A DNA stretch of 64,000 nt from NCBI RefSeq assembly GCF_900101455.1, contig NZ_FMZJ01000001.1, positions 248,001-312,000 on the forward strand. Direction: 5' to 3'. The notes below the pieces were generated by a model that was given only the letters and a program-made list of their open reading frames with translations, ran no database searches and had not been told where the DNA came from. Position numbers and translations under genes: made by a program. This document shows positions 49,420 to 59,111 of this stretch, piece by piece. Each line of letters starts with the position of its first letter. Position 1 is the stretch's first letter. This DNA comes from Sphingomonas sp. YR710. Lineage in GTDB: Bacteria > Pseudomonadota > Alphaproteobacteria > Sphingomonadales > Sphingomonadaceae.

Positions 49420-50371
49420 AGACCCGGATATGCCCGCTTTCGTTCAGCCGCAGCCGCTGCAGATCACCCGCTCCCTCCACGCCCGGCGCGAGACGGTGTT
49501 CAGTGCATGGGGCTCGGCCGACCATGTCAGCCAGTGGTTTGCGCCCTTGCCGTACACCGTGCCCGCGGCGACGGTCGATCTGCGCGTCGGCGGCAGGTTC
49601 GATGTCTGCATGCGCTCGCCCGGAGGCGTCGAGCACTGGACCCGCGGAACCTTCGTCGAGCTGATTCCGAACAGCCGGCTCGTGATCAACGCGCATGTCA
49701 GCGATGCGGCCGGTCGCAAGCTGTTCCGGGCCTATACCGAGGTCGACTTTTCCGATGGATTCCCCGGTACCCGGCTCGATGTGACGCAGACCTATGTCGT
49801 GTTCGATCCGGACGTGGCCGCACCGATGATCGATGGCGCGCAGGCGGGTTGGAACAGCGCGCTGGACCAGCTGCAGGAATGTGTCATGCGCATGAGTGGC
49901 GCGATCGGAATCGAAGTGCGCTCGGTCGTCCACGCGACCTTCCACTTGGAGCGCAGCTATGATTCGCCGGTTGCCCGCGTCTGGAAAGCGCTTACCGATA
50001 ACGCCGCCAAGCAGAAATGGTTCGGCGGCGGGCCCGGCGCATTGGATGTGCTCGAACGCGAGATGGACGTCCGCCCGGGTGGGCGTGAGCGCCTGAAAGG
50101 GCGTTGGCCGAACGGCGTGGTCTCCGATTTCGATGCCATCTATCACGATGTCATCCCCAACGAACGGCTGGTGTACAGCTACCTCATGCACATCGACGAC
50201 AAGAAGATCTCCGCCTCGCTTGCTACCGTGCAGTTGAAGGCCGAGAGCGGGAAAACCCGGCTGGCGATCACCGAACAGGGCGCCTTTCTCGATGGCTATG
50301 ACGACGCCGGTTCGCGCGAACATGGCACGGGCATGCTTCTCGATCTGCTGGGGGCGTCGCTGGCAGATTGA
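49403..50371 (+). CDS. Double SRPBCC (AHSA1-type) protein
   Basis: A 322-residue cytosolic protein with two AHSA1-type START-like domains in tandem. Domain 1 (~20-160) has SLHARRETVFSAWGSADHVS, VGGRFDVCMRSPGG and AQAGWNSALDQL; domain 2 (~180-320) has FHLERSYDSPVARVWKALTD, VRPGGRERLKGRWPNG and TEQGAFLDGYDD. Single-domain versions are the common partner of ArsR-type regulators; here two are fused. GGAAGGAG lies 7 bases before the ATG. The ligand is unknown; these domains bind hydrophobic small molecules. Confidence 0.88.
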   Translation: MMRSHEDPDMPAFVQPQPLQITRSLHARRETVFSAWGSADHVSQWFAPLPYTVPAATVDLRVGGRFDVCMRSPGGVEHWTRGTFVELIPNSRLVINAHVSDAAGRKLFRAYTEVDFSDGFPGTRLDVTQTYVVFDPDVAAPMIDGAQAGWNSALDQLQECVMRMSGAIGIEVRSVVHATFHLERSYDSPVARVWKALTDNAAKQKWFGGGPGALDVLEREMDVRPGGRERLKGRWPNGVVSDFDAIYHDVIPNERLVYSYLMHIDDKKISASLATVQLKAESGKTRLAITEQGAFLDGYDDAGSREHGTGMLLDLLGASLAD

Positions 50372-50774
50372 TCGCTCGCCTGACGGCCGAAGGACCGCCC
50401 CATGCAGAGTGGATCGGACGAACGTCGTCCTCAGGCAGGCCCGGTTATTCGATGCCTGCGAATGCGTGAGATCTGGAACGGTGATGAAGGGGGACCGGAG
50501 GTTTTGTCGCCGTTCCTGCATCATTCCGTGAACGGCGGCCTCGCGACCAACTTCCGCCGTAGCACGGCGTCGCGAGCGATTATGCGGCTTCTGCCGATGC
50601 CGCCTTAAAGACTGACGGGATTTGAAGGCGGCCATTGGCACCTTTGCGACACTCAAGGTGTCGGGCCAGCCGTTGCGCTGTTCCGTTCCCAAGCCTTGCT
50701 CATTGCCGATTGCTCTATATACGACGGTATATATCGATTCGGTGATCGCGCAAACGCGGCAAGTGGGGGAATTC
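50372..50774. promoter_or_regulatory. Upstream region of the TonB receptor
   Basis: 403 bases without a convincing gene. A perfect TATATAC-GACG-GTATATA palindrome at 50716-50733, about 40 bases before the receptor start, is a candidate operator or promoter element. The rest contains only unsupported open frames. Confidence 0.5.
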
Positions 50775-53174
50775 ATGCGTTCATATCTTGGCGCGATGCT
50801 GACGAGCGTCGCCATGCTGGCTTTTTGTGTGCCTTCGGTGGCGATTGCAGCGGCGGCCGACAGCGCCGCCGTGGATGATGCGGCGGCGGTTCAGGCTTCT
50901 GACGATAAGGGGGGGGCATTGATCATCGTCACCGCTCGTCGCCGCGCGGAAGATGCGCAATCGGTGCCCGCGGCGCTGTCGGTGGTCCGTGCGGACCTGC
51001 TGAACCGATCCTATACAGTCAACACCGGCCAGCTCAGCCAGCTGGTACCCAGCCTCAATTACAGCTCGGCCAATCCCCGCAATACGGCTTTCACCATCCG
51101 CGGCCTTGGCAGCAGCGTCGTTGCGGTCAGCCAGGCCAACGACGGGCTCGAGCCCGGCGTCGGCTTCTACGTCGATCAAGTCTATCATGCGCGCCCGGCT
51201 ACAGCCGCCTTCGACTTCACCGACATCGATCAGATCGAGGTGTTGCGCGGCCCGCAGGGCACGCTGTTCGGCAAGAACAGTACGGCGGGCGCAATCAACG
51301 TCACCACCCGGCTGCCCAGCTTCACGCCCGAGGCACGTGAGGAATTGTCCTTTGGCAGCGATCGTTTCGTGCAGGTGAAGGCGTCGGCTTCGGGCCCGAT
51401 CACCGATACGCTGGCGTTCCGCCTGTCGGGCCTCTCCACCCGGCGCGACGGCGTGATCCATAATGTCAGGACCGGCCGCGACCAGAACACGCTGGGCAAT
51501 CAGGCGATACGCGGCCAGCTGCTGTTCAAGCCGTCCGATGCCTTCCAGCTCCGCCTGATCGCCGACTTCGCTAATTTCGAAAGCGAGTGCTGCACGCAGG
51601 TCTATGTACGGGTCGCCCCCACCCTCAAGACGACCGCGCGGCAATATGCGGCCCTGGCGGCGAATGTGCCCGGCGGTGCCTATACGCCGCCCAGTTTCAA
51701 TCCTTATGATCGGTTGACCGACATCGACGCCGATCTTGGCGTGAAGACCAATGAGGGCGGCGTTTCGGCGATCGCCGACTGGAATCTGGGGCGCGCGACC
51801 CTGACGTCGGTCAGCGCGTGGCGCTTCTGGAACTGGGATGCGGCCAACGACCGCGACTATACCGGCATCCCGATCCAGCTGACCCAGCACATCCCGTCGC
51901 GGCAGGACCAGTATAGCCAGGAACTGCGCCTCGCCTCGAACGGAGACGGACCGATCAGCTATGTCGGGGGCCTCTATTTCTTCCGCCAGAAGATCACCGG
52001 CCGGCCGATCTCGATCTACGGCCCGCTCGCGACCTACTGGCTGCTAGGCGGTCCTTCGGCCGCACTTCCCGGCAATCTGCTCGACGGGTACGGGACGGAC
52101 GGCCATACCGACTTCCGTTCGGACAGCTACGCCGTGTTCGGCGAGGTCAATTGGCGGCCGCTCGACGGGCTGACCGTGACCGGCGGCCTGCGCTACACCT
52201 ATGAGGAGAAGGAAGGGACGTACGACACCTTCACCTTTGGCGGCCCCGCGACCGTCACCACCGTCCAGCGCAACAGCCAGCTGTCGATCCTGCGCGGCCA
52301 GACATATGCCGCGCGCGACAAGGACGGAGATCTTACCGGGCGCGCCAACGTCTCCTACGTCTTCACGAAGGGGGTGCTCGGCTATGCGAGCTATGCGCGC
52401 GGATCGAAATCAGGCGGCATCAACATGTCGGGGCTTCCGCTCGACAATGCCAATCTGCCCGCGCTCAACACGGCGGTGGTGAAGCCGGAGAAGAATACGG
52501 CCTATGAGATCGGACTGAAGACGGCGCTGTTCGATCGCCGGCTGATCTTCAATGTCGACGCTTATTACACCACGGTGCGCGATTTCCAGACCAACGTCAC
52601 CGATACGGGCGCGGCGGTGGCGCTGCGTACCTATCTGGCGAACATCCCCAAGGTGCGGGTGAAGGGCGTCGAGGCCGATGCGACCGCGCAGATCACGCGC
52701 GAGTTCCAGTTGCGCGGATCGGTCGCTTATGCCGACGGGAAATATGTTTCCTATCCCAACGGTCCCTGCCCGATCGAACTGATCGGTTCAGGTACGGCTG
52801 CATGCAATCTCAGTGGCCGGGCGCTTTCGGGGCTGCCGAAATGGTCGGTCACCCTGGGCGCCGATTATGCCCATCCGATCGGTGGGTTCGGTGTTGACGC
52901 GGCGATCCTCCTCCATGTTGATTCCAGTTCGCGCAGCAAAGTCTTCGGCGATCCGACCGCGTCTGCCTACACGATCATCAAGGGCTATACGGTGGTGAAC
53001 GGCAGCATCGGGCTGCGCCTCAACAAGGCAATCGAAGTGGCGTTGTTCGCGCGCAACCTGTTCGACAAGGACTTTATCCAGAACCTGACGATCCAGGCGG
53101 GCAATTCGGGCCTGATCGTCGGCACGCCCAGCGATCCACGCGTGATCGGCGTGACATTACGAGCGAGGCAGTGA
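50775..53174 (+). CDS. TonB-dependent outer-membrane receptor
   Basis: A 799-residue receptor with a signal peptide (MRSYLGAMLTSVAMLAFCVPSVAIA). A TonB box-like segment (GGALIIVTARRRAEDAQSVP) and plug domain follow (RNTAFTIRGLG, VEVLRGPQGTLFGKNSTAGAI-type sequence near residue 160, here IEVLRGPQGTLFGKNS). The rest is the beta-barrel (YASYARGSKSGGINMSG, VKPEKNTAYEIGLKTALFD), the layout common in the many sphingomonad receptors of unknown substrate. It ends ...VIGVTLRARQ, without the usual terminal aromatic. The ATG has GGGGGA upstream. The following enoyl-CoA hydratase and thioesterase hint at an acyl or aromatic substrate, but this is weak. Confidence 0.92.
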   Translation: MRSYLGAMLTSVAMLAFCVPSVAIAAAADSAAVDDAAAVQASDDKGGALIIVTARRRAEDAQSVPAALSVVRADLLNRSYTVNTGQLSQLVPSLNYSSANPRNTAFTIRGLGSSVVAVSQANDGLEPGVGFYVDQVYHARPATAAFDFTDIDQIEVLRGPQGTLFGKNSTAGAINVTTRLPSFTPEAREELSFGSDRFVQVKASASGPITDTLAFRLSGLSTRRDGVIHNVRTGRDQNTLGNQAIRGQLLFKPSDAFQLRLIADFANFESECCTQVYVRVAPTLKTTARQYAALAANVPGGAYTPPSFNPYDRLTDIDADLGVKTNEGGVSAIADWNLGRATLTSVSAWRFWNWDAANDRDYTGIPIQLTQHIPSRQDQYSQELRLASNGDGPISYVGGLYFFRQKITGRPISIYGPLATYWLLGGPSAALPGNLLDGYGTDGHTDFRSDSYAVFGEVNWRPLDGLTVTGGLRYTYEEKEGTYDTFTFGGPATVTTVQRNSQLSILRGQTYAARDKDGDLTGRANVSYVFTKGVLGYASYARGSKSGGINMSGLPLDNANLPALNTAVVKPEKNTAYEIGLKTALFDRRLIFNVDAYYTTVRDFQTNVTDTGAAVALRTYLANIPKVRVKGVEADATAQITREFQLRGSVAYADGKYVSYPNGPCPIELIGSGTAACNLSGRALSGLPKWSVTLGADYAHPIGGFGVDAAILLHVDSSSRSKVFGDPTASAYTIIKGYTVVNGSIGLRLNKAIEVALFARNLFDKDFIQNLTIQAGNSGLIVGTPSDPRVIGVTLRARQ

Positions 53175-53292
53175 AGCGAGCCGACCGGCGCCTCTAACGG
53201 ACAGGGTTGGCTTCGGCCGATGCAGAAAGTGGTTGCCGCGGTGACGGTGCTTGATCACCAGTGACCGGAGTACCGACGGAAGAGGTCGCCCA

Positions 53293-54099
53293 ATGCAAGT
53301 AATGCTCGAACGCGAAGGTCATCTCGCGATCATAACCCTGAACGCACCCGAGCGGTTGAATGCGATCGACGCCGAGATGGGCCAGGAGCTCGATGAGGCG
53401 CTGGTGGAGGCGGGGACAGACGATACGGTTCGGGCAATCCTGTTGACCGGGGCCGGTAACGGGTTCTGCGCGGGCGCCAGCATGGAGCGGATCGAGGAAG
53501 TGACGGCCGGCGGCGGTGCGAAACGCGGGTCTTCGATCGATCTTGGCGCGGCTTTCCCGGAGGTCGAGCCGGCTTTATGCCGGCGCTACACCTTGCCGCT
53601 CGCGATTTCCAAGCCGGTCGTTGCCGCGGTCAACGGCGCCTGCGCCGGCGCGGGGCTGTCGCTGGCGCTGGCCTGCGACGTTCGATTGGGATCGAGCAAG
53701 GCGCGCTTCATCGCCAGCTTCGCAAAAATGGGTCTGGCCGCGGAACAGGCGATTGCGTTCCTTCTGCCGCGTATCGTCGGGATGGGTTTTGCCTCCGACA
53801 TGCTGCTCTCGGCGCGTACCATCGCAGGAGAAGAAGCGGTTCGCGTCGGCCTCGTCTCGCAACTCTGTGACGCCGATGCTTTCCCGGCATTCGCGCGCGA
53901 TTATGCCCGCACGCTTGCCGATCATCGTTCGCCGCGCTCGATGGCCGCGATCAAGCGCCAGCTCCGCCTCGGGCTGGCCGCGACGCTGGGCCAGTCGGTC
54001 GACGATGCCGCGGCCTTGACCACCGAATCCTTCAGTTGGGGGGACCTGACCGAAGGCGTGGCGGCCTTCCGCGAACGCCGGGAGCCGAAATTCATCTAG
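53293..54099 (+). CDS. Enoyl-CoA hydratase/isomerase family protein
   Basis: A 268-residue crotonase-fold enzyme. Segments are ITLNAPERLNAIDAEM, the oxyanion-hole loop GNGFCAGASMERIEE, VNGACAGAGLSLALACDVRL and a C-terminal LTTESFSWGDLTEGVAAFRERR. Its paralogue at 4431-5195 is only distantly similar. The ATG at 53293 follows GGAAGAGG. It lies 118 bases after the receptor gene and converges on the thioesterase, with which it shares a CTAG stop palindrome. The CoA substrate is unknown. Confidence 0.87.
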   Translation: MQVMLEREGHLAIITLNAPERLNAIDAEMGQELDEALVEAGTDDTVRAILLTGAGNGFCAGASMERIEEVTAGGGAKRGSSIDLGAAFPEVEPALCRRYTLPLAISKPVVAAVNGACAGAGLSLALACDVRLGSSKARFIASFAKMGLAAEQAIAFLLPRIVGMGFASDMLLSARTIAGEEAVRVGLVSQLCDADAFPAFARDYARTLADHRSPRSMAAIKRQLRLGLAATLGQSVDDAAALTTESFSWGDLTEGVAAFRERREPKFI

Positions 54100-54977
54100 G
54101 CTCCGGCGGCAATCTCGCTCGCTCGTGGCGTTATCGACAGGCGAAAGCTCTGCGATCCAAACGCAAGCAGCGTCCCGTCTTCCGCGTAGAGCGTCGCCGT
54201 GCCGTGGCCCACGCCGTTGGCCACGCCGACGATATGATATTCCGCGAGCACCCATTCGGTGGGGACCAGCCGTATGAAGCGCACGAGATTATCCATGCTG
54301 CGCCCGCCGGAGCGGACGCCCAGCGCGTTGGTGGTGCAGGCCGGAAGAAAATCGGCGATAATCGCAAGCGTCGGGCGGTCGATCGTCCCCGAAAAGGGCC
54401 GAAACCAAACCAACACTTTCCCGTCGGTGGTACGAGGATCGTGCGAAAATTTGCCGAAACGCCCGCGCGCCTGCCGTGCTTCGAAACGCCCATGAACATC
54501 TTCGTCCGCGTTGCGGTGGGCAGCGACCGGTTGCGAGGCATTCGGCCCGGGTATCCCGTCCAGGCTGGACCATGATCTGTCGTCGGCGAGCGGGATGGCG
54601 ATGCCGGTCGCGCCAAGAGCTTCCATCACGGTGTTGCCGCCCACCTGCGAATGCAATGTAAACTGGGCCGAAGAGCGGCCTTTGAGCACCGATTTTTGTG
54701 CGACTTCCAGTGTTTGCCCGACTTTCGCGACGGAATGGAACTGGGCGGAGACCCAGAGCGCGGACTGCCCCGACAGCGCTTCCATCGCCATGATCGCGGC
54801 GGCGGTTCCAACGCCGCCGAACAAGTGGCGATCGTCCCGGGCCCCCGTACAGAGCGGGGCGTCGAGGAAAAGGCTGAAACGGCCTTCGCCCGTGCATTGG
54901 AGGTTCAACGACGAGGACTGGGAGTTGGGCTTCGACAAGGGAGTGCGATCCTTTTGCGGGCATATGCTGCCACGCAT
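54096..54977 (-). CDS. TesB-like acyl-CoA thioesterase
   Basis: A protein of about 293 residues with a double hot-dog fold as in TesB: LFGGVGTAAAIMAMEALSG and LWVSAQFHSVAKVGQTLEV in the first half, RSMDNLVRFIRLVPTEWVLA and GHGTATLYAEDGTLLAFGSQ in the second. The start is uncertain: ATG 54977 is used here, a TTG at 55001 is possible. The last codons overlap the enoyl-CoA hydratase stop tail to tail. It probably hydrolyses acyl-CoA esters in the cytosol; chain length cannot be predicted. Confidence 0.75.
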   Translation of the reverse strand: MRGSICPQKDRTPLSKPNSQSSSLNLQCTGEGRFSLFLDAPLCTGARDDRHLFGGVGTAAAIMAMEALSGQSALWVSAQFHSVAKVGQTLEVAQKSVLKGRSSAQFTLHSQVGGNTVMEALGATGIAIPLADDRSWSSLDGIPGPNASQPVAAHRNADEDVHGRFEARQARGRFGKFSHDPRTTDGKVLVWFRPFSGTIDRPTLAIIADFLPACTTNALGVRSGGRSMDNLVRFIRLVPTEWVLAEYHIVGVANGVGHGTATLYAEDGTLLAFGSQSFRLSITPRASEIAAGA

Positions 54978-55287
54978 CAAGCATATCCAACCGTCCGCCA
55001 AAAGGGAGAAGCAGGCATTCAGGCATGCTCGCGGACATGGTTAGAGGATGCCATCGGCTGGAAAATCGACAGGCACGGCCTGGCATCGACCCATATCGCG
55101 CGTTGCTTGCCCCGTTTCACGCCATGGTCGGAGAATTGCCGCAGTCCGATCCAAGCGACCGGCCATTGCGGCCCCGTAAGACGGATTGAACGGCTCGTCC
55201 CACGATAACGCAAATCCCCGTGCTATTACCTACGTCGCGGCTACGCGCGCTCGGCTATCAACGACGTCTCATCCCAAGAGGACCGCC

Positions 55288-57885
55288 ATGACGATCGCTG
55301 CGACCGGGATTGCGTCCGATCCACCCCTGAGCGGCCTTTCATCGGCCGAAGCGCTGGCCCTGCTCGCGGCCGAGGGGCCGAACGAACTGCCCCGGGCCGA
55401 TCGGCGCTCGTCGCTGCGCATTGCCGGTGAAGTTCTGCGTGAACCGATGCTCGCGCTGCTGCTCGTCGGCGGGATTGCCTATCTGCTGCTCGGTAGCCTT
55501 GCCGAGGCGCTGATCCTGCTCGCCTTCGCGACTTTTTCGATCGTCGTGACCGTGATCCAGGAAAGCCGCACCGAACATGTGCTCGAGGCGCTGCGCGATC
55601 TTTCCGCGCCGCGCGCGCTGGTGATCCGCGACGGTGCGCGGATCCGCGTTGCCGGGCGCGAGGTCGTGCGCGGCGATCTGCTGGTGCTCGAGCAGGGCGA
55701 TCGGGTCGCGGCCGATGCGTCGCTGCTGACCGCCGACGATCTGCAAGCGGACGAATCGCTGCTGACCGGCGAATCGCTGGCGGTGCGCAAATGCGTCCGC
55801 GCCGATGATGCGATGCCGGCTGAGCGGCGGCCTGGCGGCGAGGATCAGCCGATCGTCTATTCCGGATCGCTGGTCACGCGTGGCACCGGGCTGGCGCGGG
55901 TGATCGCCACGGGCGCACAGAGCGAGATCGGGCGGATCGGCCAGTCGCTGGCCACGCTCGATCCCGAGCCGCCACGGCTTCGGCAGGAGACCGCCCGGAT
56001 CGTTCGGCTGTGCGGGATCGGCGGTGGCGCCGTGGCGCTGCTGGTCGTGTTGCTGTTCGGCATGTTGCGGGGCGGATGGCTTGACGCGGTGCTGGCCGGC
56101 ATCGCGATCGGCATGTCGATGCTACCGGAGGAGTTTCCGGTGGTGCTGACGATCTTCCTCGCGATGGGGGCGTGGCGCATTGCGCAGGCGGGTGTGCTCA
56201 CGCGCCGTGCGGCGGCGATCGAGACGCTCGGATCGGCGACGGTCCTGTGTACCGACAAGACCGGCACGCTCACCGAAAATCGCATGGCGGTGGCCGAGCT
56301 CTGGCTGGCCTCGGGCGAGAGCGCGACCATCACCGCCGATGGCGATCTTGCCGCACCGTTCCAGCCATTGATAGAAACGAGCATTCTGGCGAGCGCGCCG
56401 GTCCCGGTCGATCCGATGGAGATCGCGTTTCATGGTGCGGGGCGGCTCATCCCGGCGGTGGACGCCGGCCGTCTTAAGCCGACGCTGGTCCATGCTTATG
56501 GCCTGCGCCCCGAATTGCTGGCGATGTCCAACATCTGGCAGCCCGCCGAAGGGGCGGGGGCCTGCACCGTTGCCGCCAAGGGCGCGCCAGAAGCGATCGC
56601 GGCGCTGTGCCACCTTCCGGCCGGGGAGATCGAACGGCTGACGGCGGCGGTCGATGCGATGGCGGAAAAGGGCATGCGCGTGCTCGGCGTCGCGACGGCG
56701 GCGGTGGCGGCCGGCGCGGCATGGCCAGACGGCCAGCACGATCATGATTTCTCGCTCGTCGGGCTGATCGGGCTGGCCGATCCCCTGCGCGCGAGCGTGC
56801 CCGCCGCAGTTGCCGAATGCCGTGCCGCGGGCATCAGGGTGGTGATGATCACTGGCGACTATGCGGCCACCGCCCGCTCGATCGCGGCGCAGGCCGGCAT
56901 AATCGATGGCGACGTGCTGACCGGCCCCGATCTGGCCGCGCTCGACGATACCCAGCTCGCCGAACGCCTCAAGACCGTCACCGTCTTCGCGCGGATCATG
57001 CCCGAGCAGAAATTGCGGATCGTCGCGGCGTTCAAGGCCGATGGCGAAATCGTCGCGATGACCGGCGACGGGGTCAATGATGCGCCGTCGCTCAAGGCTG
57101 CGCATATCGGCATCGCGATGGGCAAGCGCGGTACCGATGTCGCGCGCGAGGCGGCGGCGATCGTGTTGCTCGATGACGATTTCGGCTCGATCGTGAAGGC
57201 GGTGCGGCTTGGCCGCCGGATCTACGACAATATCCGCAAGGCGATGGCGTTCATCTTCGCGGTGCATGTCCCGATCGCGGGGTTGGCGTTGTTGCCGCTC
57301 GTGCTCGGGCTGCCGATCCTGTTCGGCCCGATCCATATCGCCCTGCTCGAAATGGTGATCGACCCGGTCTGCGCGCTCGTGTTTGAAGCCGAACGTGACG
57401 AGGGCGATCTTATGCGGCGCAAGCCAAGGCCACCTCAGGCCCGGCTCTTTTCGCTGCCCATGATCGGGTGGAGCATATTTCAGGGCGGCCTTGCCTTCGT
57501 GACGGTTGGTGGCTTGTTCGTGATCGCCAGCCACCGCGGGATGCCGGAGCCGGAGATCCGCGCCTTGACTTTCTTCGCGCTGATCGCGGCGATCCTCGCG
57601 CTGATCCTCGTCAATCGCTCGTTCAGTACCTCGATTGCGCAGGCGCTCGGTCGGCAAAACCGCGCGCTGACCTGGGTGTTCGGGGCGATCCTGACGATAT
57701 CGGCGTTGATTCTGCTGGTCTCGCCCATCCAGATACTGCTTCATTTCGAACAGGTGCGATGGATCGATCTTGCGGTGGCGGGCGGAGCAGGCGGCCTGTT
57801 GCTGGTGTTGCTCGAGACGTTGAAGGCGCTGGTCGGGCCGGCACTGCGCCGGGATGCGGCCTTGAATGTGGCGTCCGATCCGTGA
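55288..57885 (+). CDS. P-type cation-transporting ATPase (P2-like)
   Basis: An 865-residue inner-membrane pump. Visible motifs in order: an actuator domain with LLTGESLAV (TGES), the M4 helix with SMLPEEFPVVL, the phosphorylation site CTDKTGTLTENRM, the MITGDYAATA and GDGVNDAPSLKAAHIGIAMG hinge, then the C-terminal membrane bundle. PEEFP in place of PEGLP places it near bacterial Ca2+/Mn2+-type or related P2 ATPases; the ion cannot be fixed. The ATG follows AAGAGGA with 6-base spacing. The AI-2E transporter follows 64 bases downstream and may be co-transcribed. Confidence 0.93.
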   Translation: MTIAATGIASDPPLSGLSSAEALALLAAEGPNELPRADRRSSLRIAGEVLREPMLALLLVGGIAYLLLGSLAEALILLAFATFSIVVTVIQESRTEHVLEALRDLSAPRALVIRDGARIRVAGREVVRGDLLVLEQGDRVAADASLLTADDLQADESLLTGESLAVRKCVRADDAMPAERRPGGEDQPIVYSGSLVTRGTGLARVIATGAQSEIGRIGQSLATLDPEPPRLRQETARIVRLCGIGGGAVALLVVLLFGMLRGGWLDAVLAGIAIGMSMLPEEFPVVLTIFLAMGAWRIAQAGVLTRRAAAIETLGSATVLCTDKTGTLTENRMAVAELWLASGESATITADGDLAAPFQPLIETSILASAPVPVDPMEIAFHGAGRLIPAVDAGRLKPTLVHAYGLRPELLAMSNIWQPAEGAGACTVAAKGAPEAIAALCHLPAGEIERLTAAVDAMAEKGMRVLGVATAAVAAGAAWPDGQHDHDFSLVGLIGLADPLRASVPAAVAECRAAGIRVVMITGDYAATARSIAAQAGIIDGDVLTGPDLAALDDTQLAERLKTVTVFARIMPEQKLRIVAAFKADGEIVAMTGDGVNDAPSLKAAHIGIAMGKRGTDVAREAAAIVLLDDDFGSIVKAVRLGRRIYDNIRKAMAFIFAVHVPIAGLALLPLVLGLPILFGPIHIALLEMVIDPVCALVFEAERDEGDLMRRKPRPPQARLFSLPMIGWSIFQGGLAFVTVGGLFVIASHRGMPEPEIRALTFFALIAAILALILVNRSFSTSIAQALGRQNRALTWVFGAILTISALILLVSPIQILLHFEQVRWIDLAVAGGAGGLLLVLLETLKALVGPALRRDAALNVASDP

Positions 57886-57949
57886 AGATTGGCGACAGAA
57901 GCGATGACGGGCGATCCCTCGCGCCGTCACAACCTGTCGGGACGTATCC

Positions 57950-58990
57950 GTGCGCCGCATCCAAGACCCTGCTTTCCTGATCTTCGTTCTTGCCGTGTCC
58001 GCAGCCTTTGCGTGGATCGTACTGCCGTTGTTCGGCGCGATTCTCTGGAGCGTGGTCGCCGCGATCCTGTTTGCGCCACTCAACGATCGCCTGCTGCGCG
58101 CAATGCCACGGCGACGCAATCTTGCCGCCCTTCTGACCCTGCTGGTGATCATCACCGTGGTCGTGCTGCCGGCCTTGTTCCTGGCGGCGCTGCTGCTGCA
58201 GGAAGCGACCAACGTCTATGCCCGGATCCAGAGTGGCGCGATCGATCCCGCCACATTTTTCGTCCGGTTCCAGGCACATCTGCCACACTGGCTGACCGGA
58301 TTGATGGAGCGTTCGGGGCTGAGCGACTTTGCGGCAGTGCAGGCGAAACTGAGCGCGGGGATTGCGGCCCGGTTCCAATCACTGACCGCGCAGGCCTTCA
58401 GTCTCGGCCAGAGCGCCTTCGGGTTCGTGGTGGCGCTCGGCGTGATGCTCTATGTGACCTTCTTCCTGCTGCGCGACGGCAAGACGCTTTCGGCACGGAT
58501 CGAACAGGCCGTCCCGCTTCAAGCCGATCGGCGCACCGCGCTCTTCGATCAGTTCATCACCGTCGTTCGTGCGACGATCAAAGGCAGTCTTGTGGTGGCG
58601 GCGGTTCAGGGCGTGATCGGCGGGATCATATTCTGGGCGCTGGGCATCCATGCGGCATTGCTGTGGGGCGTGGCGATGGGCTTCCTGTCGCTGTTCCCGG
58701 CGATCGGGACGGGGCTGATCTGGGTGCCCGTCGCCATTTACCTGCTGGTGACTGGCGCGCTGTGGCAGGGGATCGTGCTGATCCTGTGCGGGCTGTTCGT
58801 GATCGGCATGGTCGACAACATATTGCGCCCGATCCTCGTCGGTCGCGATGCGCGGATGCCCGACTATGTCGTGCTGATATCGACATTGGGCGGGCTCGAG
58901 GTGCTCGGTTTCAACGGCCTCGTGATCGGCCCGGTCATCGCCGCGCTCTTCCTTGCCAGCTGGAAGATACTGGCGAAACAGCCGCGATGA
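57950..58990 (+). CDS. AI-2E/PerM-family transporter
   Basis: A 346-residue membrane protein with about eight hydrophobic segments. It has the family pattern: N-terminal ILWSVVAAILFAPL, LAALLTLLVIITVVVLPALF, and a late FLSLFPAIGTGLIWVPVAIYL followed by IVDNILRPILVG-like sequence (here VDNILRPILVGRDARMPDYV). Members export AI-2 or act as ion antiporters; the role here is unknown. A GTG start at 57950 lies 64 bases after the ATPase stop; the spacing suggests a shared transcript. Confidence 0.9.
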   Translation: MRRIQDPAFLIFVLAVSAAFAWIVLPLFGAILWSVVAAILFAPLNDRLLRAMPRRRNLAALLTLLVIITVVVLPALFLAALLLQEATNVYARIQSGAIDPATFFVRFQAHLPHWLTGLMERSGLSDFAAVQAKLSAGIAARFQSLTAQAFSLGQSAFGFVVALGVMLYVTFFLLRDGKTLSARIEQAVPLQADRRTALFDQFITVVRATIKGSLVVAAVQGVIGGIIFWALGIHAALLWGVAMGFLSLFPAIGTGLIWVPVAIYLLVTGALWQGIVLILCGLFVIGMVDNILRPILVGRDARMPDYVVLISTLGGLEVLGFNGLVIGPVIAALFLASWKILAKQPR

Positions 58991-59111
58991 CCTGAAGCGA
59001 CTTCGAACCGGATGGCATCGTCCGGTGACTCGGAAATCGCGTTAAATCCATGGCCTGGGGCGGTCGAGCCGATGCAATCGAAGCGGACTTCGATCCAGGC
59101 TACGGCGCCAC

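Noticed and set aside
55186-55287. Upstream extension of the P-type ATPase
   Set aside because: Non-conserved sequence; the ATG at 55288 has a good ribosome-binding site and the family N-terminus.
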